This document shows positions 57,084 through 64,000 of a stretch of DNA of 64,000 nucleotides, in pieces (the stretch's first letter is position 1; each line of letters starts with the position of its first letter). The DNA lies in NCBI GenBank assembly GCA_028284445.1, contig JANQRS010000006.1, positions 248,001 through 312,000 on the forward strand. Reading direction: 5' to 3'. This stretch comes from Calditrichia bacterium (GTDB lineage Bacteria > Calditrichota > Calditrichia > RBG-13-44-9 > J075). Position numbers and translations under genes: made by a program. Below the pieces are notes generated by a model. It searched no databases and was not told the DNA's origin. It saw only the letters and a list, made by a program, of their open reading frames with translations.

Positions 57084-58691
57084 ATGCTTATGAGATCCAT
57101 ACTGATTTTGCTGACCCTATTCACCTCGCTTTCAATTTTCGGGCAACAGACGTACAGTGGCCGCATCAGTAGTGATATGAGATGGTCCGGCGTTGTGACT
57201 GTCGACGGTGATCTCACAATTCCACCCAATATTACCCTGACTGTTGATCCGGGAACGCGTGTGAATATTACCGCAACTGCCGATAAAACGAAATCCGGCG
57301 AAGATCCCAATCGCGTTGAGATTGTAGTGCTTGGAAATATCCTCGTCAATGGTAGTGAAGGTCCGGGCAAAGTTACCTTTACCTCAACGGCGGCAGATCC
57401 AAAGATGAACGATTGGTATGGGATTATCATTAAAAATCCCAACAAACGCTCCCTCGTGAACAATGCCATAATTGAATATGCCTACAAGGGAATCACCTGT
57501 TATGGTAGCTCACCCAATATTATTGATTGTGAACTAAGATATAATCAACATTGCGGAATCTCTGCTGAAGTCCGGGCTGTTCCTTTGATTCGCCGTACGA
57601 CCCTGCTGGGCAACGATTTCGCTGGTCTTATCTGCGAATTGGCTTCCACACCCATTATCGAAGAGAGCATCATTACTCAAAATGGCAATGGCCTCATCGT
57701 TTTTGATCGCTCGCAACCGGACCTTGGCCAGGTTAATCCGAGCGGCACACAGTCTTCTGGCGGCAACCTGATTTTCAACAATTTCGATTATAGTATTTAC
57801 AATCAGTCGTCGGAGCCAATTCTTGCGCAGAACAATCTCTGGAACACCCGCGATGAGGAGCAAATCAAGGCTACTATTTTTGATCGCACCATCAGTCCCT
57901 CAAAGGGCGAAGTGATGGTGCAGCCTATTCTAGGTGAACAAATTGCCTCAAATGAGGCTGCCGAGGCACAAATCACACCGGCCTCCAATACCGTTCGCAA
58001 CCGCAGCAATGCCGGATATCAACGCTCCAAACCGGCGGAAACAAAGAAGCCGGTTGCAGAAAGCGCCAGTGCCAGGGCAAGAGCGCGGGCACAGCAAAAC
58101 AATTCGCGCAATCAGGCCAGTGCACGTAAAACCAGCGTTCAGCGCAAAAACAATGCTAAATCCGACACGCAAGCTCGCAAGACAACGCCACCTGCGCAAA
58201 AACCAGCAAACGACACTGATACCCGCCTGGCAGCGGCTTCGGGAACCAACAATGCCGTCACCCCGGCAGCATCAGAGCAACCAACAGGACCCGCGACTCA
58301 GCCGGCAGCAGCCAATCGGAATAGCGGCAACGTAAATCGCGTGACAACACGGCAAAACAACAATACCGTTCAGCGGCTGAACGAACCGAAAGTGGTTGAA
58401 CCGGTGATGGAAACCCTCATCGATGGTGGAGGCCGCCAATACATCAAAAAGGTCATACCGAAGTACCCGGACATTTACCGGCGCACCAGCTTTGAAGGCA
58501 AGGTATTAATGGAAGTGATTGTTGGACGTGATGGCAAGGTGGAGAAGCATCGTATTTTGCGAAGCGACGGTGAACATTTTGCCGCCGCGGCAGAATCCGC
58601 CATTCAGCAGTTTCGCTATAAGCCGGCGACCTTTCGCGGCAAGCCAATCAAATTCAAGATTGTTGAGCCGTTTATCTTCCGACTGAAATAA
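57084..58691 (+). CDS. Secreted beta-helix protein with C-terminal TonB domain
   Basis: 535 residues; ATG 57090 is an alternative start. A signal peptide ends near IFGQ. Residues 25-270 look like a right-handed parallel beta-helix (short recurring strands with ITCYGSSPNIIDCEL, PIIEESIITQNGNGLIV). About 290-435 is a low-complexity linker rich in Ala, Asn, Gln, Lys and Arg. The last 90 residues are a TonB C-terminal domain: VIPKYPDIYRRTSFEGKVLM (in parts), VIVGRDGKVEKHRIL and AIQQFRYKPATFRGK. TonB domains normally follow an inner-membrane anchor. Here an exported beta-helix takes that place, so the protein probably joins wall or surface sugars to an outer-membrane partner. Confidence 0.85.
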   Translation: MLMRSILILLTLFTSLSIFGQQTYSGRISSDMRWSGVVTVDGDLTIPPNITLTVDPGTRVNITATADKTKSGEDPNRVEIVVLGNILVNGSEGPGKVTFTSTAADPKMNDWYGIIIKNPNKRSLVNNAIIEYAYKGITCYGSSPNIIDCELRYNQHCGISAEVRAVPLIRRTTLLGNDFAGLICELASTPIIEESIITQNGNGLIVFDRSQPDLGQVNPSGTQSSGGNLIFNNFDYSIYNQSSEPILAQNNLWNTRDEEQIKATIFDRTISPSKGEVMVQPILGEQIASNEAAEAQITPASNTVRNRSNAGYQRSKPAETKKPVAESASARARARAQQNNSRNQASARKTSVQRKNNAKSDTQARKTTPPAQKPANDTDTRLAAASGTNNAVTPAASEQPTGPATQPAAANRNSGNVNRVTTRQNNNTVQRLNEPKVVEPVMETLIDGGGRQYIKKVIPKYPDIYRRTSFEGKVLMEVIVGRDGKVEKHRILRSDGEHFAAAAESAIQQFRYKPATFRGKPIKFKIVEPFIFRLK

Positions 58692-58698
58692 GACTTTG

Positions 58699-59865
58699 TT
58701 ATGAAGAGCTAACCTGGCCCTTGATGAAGGAAAAGAGGCTGGGGTAGCTTTTCAATAGCGGCTTCAATTTCGTATACCCCAAAAAGCGGACCATTGACAG
58801 GAAATGATTATTGTAGATCACGAAGTCCATTGAGAAGTGTCCGCGTCGCGTAAAGAAGTGCATCCAGCTCCGCTCCACTCCCGAAAAACTATATACTTTC
58901 AACTGATTGTCAAATGCGTATTGTATTTCGTAAAGCCGCAAATGAAGTCCCGGCGATGCCACGGAATACGTTTCACTATAGGTGATTTTATCAATGTAGA
59001 TGGCATGCGATGTTTTGGTGCATATCGAGCTAGCGATCGGCTCATCGTTCAGATACATATTGAACGTCAGCAATTCCACGTTATCCCGGCAGTCTTCAAT
59101 CAGCTGTTTTTGCAGGCGTAGCAAGCCCTTACGGCGCTTTAGGGATGATCCATTGCGCCCTTTCCATCCGGCATCTTCCAATTCGAGAAAGGTGTTCATG
59201 GCATCAGGGTTTTCTTTCAGGGAGCTGAACTCATAGCGCACTTCTCCCACTTCCTTAAGCTTGCGATTCTTGCGGCGCATTTCCTTGCGAAATTTCTTAT
59301 TCAAGCCGGAATAATAGTCTTCAAAGGTGCCGGCCAAACGAATTTCCGGTACCCTGAAAAATGACTCTGTATTAAAGCGGCTATGTTGATAGCGCAGCAC
59401 CTGCTCAAGATGCACGGCGGAAGCCCGCCAGTTGTTCAAGCGGCGAATGGTAACGATATCCCAGCTTTTCTTATCTTCATTGATAATGTGGAGGGTACTG
59501 CGGATGATATAGAGCAAGTGTTCCATCGGGGCAATAAAATCAACAAGGTAGCGGTCTTTACCGCCCAGGAAATCCATCACCCGGATTCGAATGGAAAATT
59601 TTCGGCGTTCATAGATATAGAGGGGGACGATGCCAACCAGCTTTCCGGCGGCATCACGAAAAAGTATAACATACAATTCCCTGATACATCCCTTGTTGGC
59701 AAGTACCCAGGCGTGTATCCAATCGAATGCCATACTGGGAAAGAAAAACGTCATTTCATTTAAAAGCGCATTCCACTCATCTCGCAGAGCGAAAAAACTT
59801 TCAAAATCACGTACGATTTCTACTTCAAAATTAAGACTGATGGTTTTATTGTTTGCCAACTGCAT
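58699..59865 (-). CDS. BioF2/CelD-like GNAT acyltransferase
   Basis: 388 residues from ATG 59865, with GAGG upstream. It has a basic first half (KKFRKEMRRKNRKLKEVGEV), then a GNAT fold with FNMYLNDEPIASSICTKTSH (in parts), YIDKITYSETYSVASPGLHL and EIQYAFDNQLKVYSFSG. This matches the Acetyltransf_6 (BioF2-like) group, which often acts in cell-wall, cellulose or polysaccharide assembly. No sugar genes adjoin it. It faces the TonB-domain protein end to end with only seven bases between them. Confidence 0.85.
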   Translation of the reverse strand: MQLANNKTISLNFEVEIVRDFESFFALRDEWNALLNEMTFFFPSMAFDWIHAWVLANKGCIRELYVILFRDAAGKLVGIVPLYIYERRKFSIRIRVMDFLGGKDRYLVDFIAPMEHLLYIIRSTLHIINEDKKSWDIVTIRRLNNWRASAVHLEQVLRYQHSRFNTESFFRVPEIRLAGTFEDYYSGLNKKFRKEMRRKNRKLKEVGEVRYEFSSLKENPDAMNTFLELEDAGWKGRNGSSLKRRKGLLRLQKQLIEDCRDNVELLTFNMYLNDEPIASSICTKTSHAIYIDKITYSETYSVASPGLHLRLYEIQYAFDNQLKVYSFSGVERSWMHFFTRRGHFSMDFVIYNNHFLSMVRFLGYTKLKPLLKSYPSLFSFIKGQVSSS

Positions 59866-60282
59866 AATCCTCTAAGGACACATGTCCGAAGAATTAGTCG
59901 TAACTCACATTGGTATATTGGGATAAACTCGAGATCACGTCTGTCACGTATTGCCAATGGACGATTTTCAAGGGACGCTAATTTGGTATTGTTAGCTCAG
60001 CTTTTGGTAGCTATCTCCACATCTCCATTTGAACAATAACGGATAAATTGCTTTCTGTCAATAGTAAACCCCACAAAACCGACAGTCTAAAATTAAACGT
60101 CAGCGAAAAATGGCATATTTTTCCACATTAATTTGTGATGCCGTGCAATTTTGTTCCGTACTCCATTTCCGAAACACAGCTATTATCGACGCATTCCCTC
60201 ACAAATGAAGACGGCATTGGGTCCTATTCAGACACAACATAATATAAATATAAAGATAAGAGGAGTAAATTTTGCCCGGAAT
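59866..60282. other. Intergenic stretch, no gene seen
   Basis: AT-rich, 417 bases between two minus-strand genes. Probably holds the promoter of the acyltransferase gene, but no consensus element, hairpin or open frame of note was found. Confidence 0.5.
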
Positions 60283-61551
60283 TTAAACCCGCAAATTTTT
60301 TGCGGCATTTTCAAATTCGAACTTCACAAATAGAAATGGGATAATTGCGGAGAGTAAAAAATAGCCACCAATCAAAAAGCTGGCGAAGGGCAGTAATTCA
60401 TCGACGCCAAACCAGCTTCCGGTTGCCATGATAATTGCGAAGCCGGCAGTACCGCGTAACAGCTCTATCCAGGCGCCGGAGGAGTTGCGATCCATCACCG
60501 TGGTATAGCCGTAAACACCAAAAAAGAGCACTGCTGCATAGAGAAATAGCTGCGGAAATCCGATATCTGTAAATCGGTAAAACATATACATCTGCAGGGC
60601 AATGGTCATCAGCAACTGAAACCAGGACCAGCCAATCAGCCAGAGGGATGCCGGCGTAGCATACTTTTTATAAGCATAAACATCTTCGATGATGTTAATG
60701 GGATACTTTTCTGCAACATCGGCTGGTCGCCATCCGGTCGGCATAAACCAGATGCGCAATTTGTCTCTCCAACTGCGGGTTCGCCAGGCATCTTTCATCA
60801 GTCGCCAGATATGCTGGAAGTTGATGCGAATCGGGTTCCAGGTATTGGCCGGCTTCAGTACCCCATAAACCGGCGGCACATCATCCAGCTCTTCCTGAAA
60901 TGTCCCGAACATGCGATCCCAAACGGAGAAAATTTGCCCAAGGTTCTTATCAATATACTCCGGGTTAATGGCATGATGCACGCGATGCTGGGAAGGGGTG
61001 ATAATCAGGTATTCGAGAAATCCCAGCTTCGGCACGTGGCGGGTATGATACCAAAACTGCAGGAAGAGGTGAATGGGCGCAATAATATTGATCACCTTGG
61101 CCGGGATACCAATAATGGCAGCCGGAATTAAAAAAAGCGAGTAAATGCCAACAATGTTTGAAATGGACTGGCGCAGCGCACAGGCAAGATTAAACTCTTC
61201 GCTGCTATGATGAATCACATGTTGATTCCAGAAGATGTTAACGCGGTGATTGAGACGGTGACTCCAATATCCGGCAAAATCAATGGCGATAAATCCCAGC
61301 AGGTAAATCAGCCAGGTTGCCTGGATTTCCATCACAGCTAAATAGGTCAACAGGAATGGATAGGAAATGATGATGAAGACAAGTCCAAGAGAGTCCTTAA
61401 CGGCATTTGTAATACCGGAACTCAGACTGGAAACGGTATCAAGGCTGCGCAAGGTTTGAAAGCCTTTGACCTGACCGTAAATGACCTCGGCAATGATTAG
61501 CAGGGAGAATATTGGAATTGCTACCAATAACGCATTTGCATAGGTTTGCAT
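60283..61551 (-). CDS. Sterol desaturase/fatty acid hydroxylase family membrane enzyme
   Basis: 422 residues. Helices at the N-terminus are followed by the di-iron histidine clusters: HRLNH, HVIHHSSEE, HTRH and HRVHHAINPEYID. The C-terminal third holds four further hydrophobic segments of unknown use, making it longer than the usual 250-300 residues. Relatives hydroxylate or desaturate lipids at the membrane with O2. It follows the GMC oxidoreductase gene with 15 bases between, so the two are probably one operon acting on the same lipid or sterol-like molecule. Confidence 0.93.
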   Translation of the reverse strand: MQTYANALLVAIPIFSLLIIAEVIYGQVKGFQTLRSLDTVSSLSSGITNAVKDSLGLVFIIISYPFLLTYLAVMEIQATWLIYLLGFIAIDFAGYWSHRLNHRVNIFWNQHVIHHSSEEFNLACALRQSISNIVGIYSLFLIPAAIIGIPAKVINIIAPIHLFLQFWYHTRHVPKLGFLEYLIITPSQHRVHHAINPEYIDKNLGQIFSVWDRMFGTFQEELDDVPPVYGVLKPANTWNPIRINFQHIWRLMKDAWRTRSWRDKLRIWFMPTGWRPADVAEKYPINIIEDVYAYKKYATPASLWLIGWSWFQLLMTIALQMYMFYRFTDIGFPQLFLYAAVLFFGVYGYTTVMDRNSSGAWIELLRGTAGFAIIMATGSWFGVDELLPFASFLIGGYFLLSAIIPFLFVKFEFENAAKNLRV

Positions 61552-61566
61552 CGCACTGTCCTCATA

Positions 61567-63201
61567 CTAACTTTTGACAACCGATTGACCTTCTTCTGCC
61601 TCCGATAAGCGGAAGCGCCAGCCTTCCCCTTCGGCCTTATGCGGTATCTTACTCATTGCCAATTCACTGATTGCAGTGATTGTCAAAGACGGGTTCACGC
61701 CGGGATTTGCGCTAATCATCGATCCGTCACATACCAGCATATTCTGATAGCCGAATACATGATTATCCTTGTCAATGACACCTTCGTCGGCATTGGCCCC
61801 CATTACCGCGCCCCCTAAAATATGCGCAGTTGTCGGGATTCCTGCAAGTGTTTCATTGGCCAAAACCATTGGTTTACCATCAACGATTTGGGCATAGCGA
61901 TCTGCCAGATCTTTTGCTTCCGGAATAAACGCCGTTGGCGGCTTGCCGACATCCAACCGGCTCTTCATGCCAAACATCCCCTTTGAAAAGCGCAGGGTTG
62001 AGTTCAGGGTTTGCATAAAAAGCAAAATTTGGCTGCGACGGGCCAGATCATCAACCGTAAAGGCCTTGAAATTCTTTACCGGATGCCGCACTAAATCCAA
62101 GACCAGCTTTCCGGCACGCACAAACACGTTGCGTCCATGAGCCATCGGCATCATCATCAGGCGCCAAAAACCGGATCCGGCCGGGTACCGCACCGGTTCC
62201 AGGTGGCTATTCTCGTCGGTATGCAAGATGGAGCCGATCGCTACCCCCTTCGAGAAATCTTTCTCCTTCCCGAAAGTAGTGATACCAACAAGGCTTTCGC
62301 AATTGGTGCGGACGCCGCTGCCAAGCTTTTTTGAAATGCGAGGCAAGGAAGATTCGCGCAGCTTAAGAAGCAGTTTGACGGTACCCAAAACGCCACCGGA
62401 AAAAATCACCCCACGGGCCGTTACCTCGCCGCGCTTCTTGAATAGCCGGGTCGATTGCTTCCAGTGAACCCGATAGCCGCCCGAGCCATCCTCAGCCCCG
62501 ATGGGCGCAACATCGTATACTTCCGATTCTGCCTGAATCGTTACGCCGAGCTGCTGGGCAAGATGCAGGTAATTTTTATCGAGGGTGTTCTTTGAATTAT
62601 AGCGACAGCCCAACATGCAGCCACCACAATATATGCAGCCGGTGCGATCCGGCCCCTTGCCGTCAAAATAGGGATCTTCTACGGTTTGGCCGGGTTTGCC
62701 GAAGTACACAGCAACATTCGTTGGTCCAAAATGCTCTTCTTTGCCAAGCTGTTTTGCCAACGTTTGCAGGGCTTTGTCACCGGTCTGCATGCGCGGATTC
62801 TTTTCCGCGCCCAGCATGCGGAGCGCGGTTTGATAGTGAGGCGCCAGTTCATTTTCCCAATCTCCCAGATGCGCCCAGCTTTCCGCCTCGAAGAATTTTT
62901 TCTTGGGTACCGGGAGGGTATTGGCGTAAACGAGGGAACCACCGCCGACACCAACACCGGATAAAACGGCCACATGACGAAAAAATGTCATCTTAAAAAG
63001 GCCGTAAAAGCGCAGCGCGGGCATCCACATCCAACGCTTCAGATTCCAGTTGGTTTTCGGAAAGTCTTTGGCCGTTAGCCATTTTCCTTTTTCCAGAACC
63101 AATACTTTGTAGCCTTTTTCGGCCAATCGCAACGCAGAAACAGATCCGCCAAAACCGGAACCGATTATTATATAGTCATAATCCAGACGATCTTTTTCCA
63201 T
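61567..63201 (-). CDS. GMC-family FAD oxidoreductase (cholesterol oxidase-like)
   Basis: 544 residues, with GAGAGG before ATG 63201. The dinucleotide site IIIGSGFGGSVSALRLAEKG binds FAD at the start. A central motif LSGVGVGGGSLVYANT and the C-terminal HILGGAVMGANADEG and CDGSMISANPGVNPSLTIT are typical of cholesterol oxidase-like GMC enzymes. A cysteine-rich insertion, CIYCGGCMLGC, is also characteristic of this branch. It oxidises an alcohol, likely on a sterol or lipid, in the cytoplasm or at the membrane. It heads a two-gene operon with the desaturase-like enzyme. No steroid catabolism genes are adjacent. Confidence 0.94.
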   Translation of the reverse strand: MEKDRLDYDYIIIGSGFGGSVSALRLAEKGYKVLVLEKGKWLTAKDFPKTNWNLKRWMWMPALRFYGLFKMTFFRHVAVLSGVGVGGGSLVYANTLPVPKKKFFEAESWAHLGDWENELAPHYQTALRMLGAEKNPRMQTGDKALQTLAKQLGKEEHFGPTNVAVYFGKPGQTVEDPYFDGKGPDRTGCIYCGGCMLGCRYNSKNTLDKNYLHLAQQLGVTIQAESEVYDVAPIGAEDGSGGYRVHWKQSTRLFKKRGEVTARGVIFSGGVLGTVKLLLKLRESSLPRISKKLGSGVRTNCESLVGITTFGKEKDFSKGVAIGSILHTDENSHLEPVRYPAGSGFWRLMMMPMAHGRNVFVRAGKLVLDLVRHPVKNFKAFTVDDLARRSQILLFMQTLNSTLRFSKGMFGMKSRLDVGKPPTAFIPEAKDLADRYAQIVDGKPMVLANETLAGIPTTAHILGGAVMGANADEGVIDKDNHVFGYQNMLVCDGSMISANPGVNPSLTITAISELAMSKIPHKAEGEGWRFRLSEAEEGQSVVKS

Positions 63202-63358
63202 CGGAAACCTCTCTTTGCCTGGTATTTACCTGCTTTACTCTATAACGCCATATTTTGAACATCGTTCAAAATATATTTAAGCATACACATTTTTAGGAAA
63301 ACAATAAAGCAGAAATCTGCGATTGTTGCTGACCTAAGGATATGCTGCCACAAACGAA

Positions 63359-63429
63359 AGATGCGCGACAGAGCCGCGCATCTAGTTCGAAAGATTGTGA
63401 TTCTCATGCGCAGCAGAGCTGTGCATGAG
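63359..63429. terminator. Tandem hairpins after type IX cargo gene
   Basis: AGATGCGCG-ACAGAGC-CGCGCATCT (63359-63383) and CTCATGCGCA-GCAGAGC-TGTGCATGAG (63403-63429) share the loop CAGAGC with different paired stems. They lie past the stop of the minus-strand cargo gene at 63449 and may end or protect its transcript. There is no long T run. Confidence 0.6.
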
Positions 63430-63448
63430 GTGAGTACAGTCTGAGCAG

Positions 63449-64000
63449 TTATTTGAGAAAGGTCATCTTGCGGGTGAACCGCTCCACGCTGCCGTTTTGA
63501 TGGCGGGACTCCAGGCGATAGAGATAGATGCCACTGGCAACCGGATTGCCTCTGCGATCAAGACCATTCCAGGTGACCTGGTATTGACCAGCCACCTGAC
63601 GGCCGCTGACCAGGGTGGTTACCTGACGGCCAGAGATATCGTAAATCGCCAGTTCAACTTCAGCGCTGCGATTCAGCTCGTAGCGAATGGTGGTTTCCGG
63701 ATTAAATGGATTCGGGAAGTTCTGCGCCAGGGTGAAAGACTTCGGCGAAATGCCGTCTTCTTCGATGCCTACCGGGCGCTGCCCAATGGCGAACCAGGAC
63801 GGACGTTGGCCTGCTGTCACGTAAGGCTGTGAAACGCCACTGGCGTTGATCTTGTCACTGGCGACAGCAATTTGCCGAACTGTCGGGGTCCCATAGTCGT
63901 CCCGTTCGAAGGCAATCGTATTGTCATCAACCGAGTATTTCGGGAAGCCAACGGAGCCGAAATTGTCTTCAATGACCCCGGTTGTGCCTTCGAATAAATC
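63449..64000 (-). CDS. Type IX secretion cargo protein, C-terminal part (start beyond window)
   Basis: The frame runs from the window edge to a stop at 63449 with no start needed, so only 183 C-terminal residues are seen. The first 60 resemble one blade of a TolB/WD40-like propeller (FPKYSVDDNTIAFERDDYG, IAVASDKI). After a short linker the last 85 residues form the sorting domain: FTLAQNFPNPFNPETTIRYEL, read in parts, then VELAIYDISGRQVTTLV, NGLDRRGNPVASGIYLYRL and a basic end. This tail directs secretion across the outer membrane by the type IX system or a related route. PorX at 29093 fits that. Confidence 0.9.
   Translation of the reverse strand, partial: DLFEGTTGVIEDNFGSVGFPKYSVDDNTIAFERDDYGTPTVRQIAVASDKINASGVSQPYVTAGQRPSWFAIGQRPVGIEEDGISPKSFTLAQNFPNPFNPETTIRYELNRSAEVELAIYDISGRQVTTLVSGRQVAGQYQVTWNGLDRRGNPVASGIYLYRLESRHQNGSVERFTRKMTFLK

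Overview
The window reads as a chromosomal segment of a Gram-negative, free-living bacterium of moderate GC. It encodes TonB-dependent transport, OmpA and TolC proteins and many lipoproteins. It also encodes PorX, the response regulator of the type IX secretion system, and a secreted protein ending in the NPFNP-type sorting tail used by that system. This mix, with DUF4249 and FecR-like proteins and dispersed palindromes between genes, fits the Fibrobacteres-Chlorobi-Bacteroidetes neighbourhood, most likely a Calditrichota/KSB1-like lineage. That placement is inference. No rRNA, tRNA, CRISPR, phage or insertion sequence was found.

Layout. 1-5774 (minus): a truncated lipoprotein, a 462-residue protein of unknown role, a PdxJ-like protein lacking the usual catalytic residues, and two abutting paralogous lipoproteins. 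5857-11166 (plus): DNA ligase LigA, a beta-propeller protein interrupted by membrane helices, and an ankyrin protein. 11195-17484 (minus): a carbon/phosphate block of universal stress protein, PiT phosphate transporter, phosphoketolase and acetate kinase, the last two translationally coupled. 17673-20125 (minus): flavin reductase, 4-hydroxyphenylpyruvate dioxygenase and an overlapping Lrp-type regulator. 20368-21035: a FitAB-type toxin-antitoxin pair with a candidate operator. 21627-31116: OmpA with calcium-binding repeats, a small membrane protein, fused PabB-PabC, a coiled-coil protein, a large zinc metalloprotease, PorX and TsaE.

31349-39013 (minus) is a run of six envelope genes: two related beta-barrel proteins (one carrying a transglutaminase-like domain), a FecR-like TPR protein, a DUF4097-like lipoprotein, a TonB-dependent receptor and its DUF4249 lipoprotein. 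39332-45286 holds a TlpA thioredoxin, a deacetylase, HutI, a second-type EF-G and a DUF6483-like protein. 45601-50206 is a tripartite efflux operon (small membrane protein, adaptor, FtsX-type permease, TolC) with no ATPase gene. The rest holds a rhomboid protease, a serine hydrolase, an aldo/keto reductase, a stand-alone DsbD alpha-like protein, a membrane CHASE2 sigma-54 activator, a beta-helix protein ending in a TonB domain, a GNAT-type transferase, a sterol-desaturase/GMC-oxidoreductase pair and a truncated type IX cargo protein.

Between genes sit several families of inverted repeats. Copies differ in sequence but keep pairing through compensatory changes. With the divergent PdxJ, the atypical EF-G, the CHASE2 activator and the envelope cluster, these are the most unusual parts of the window.
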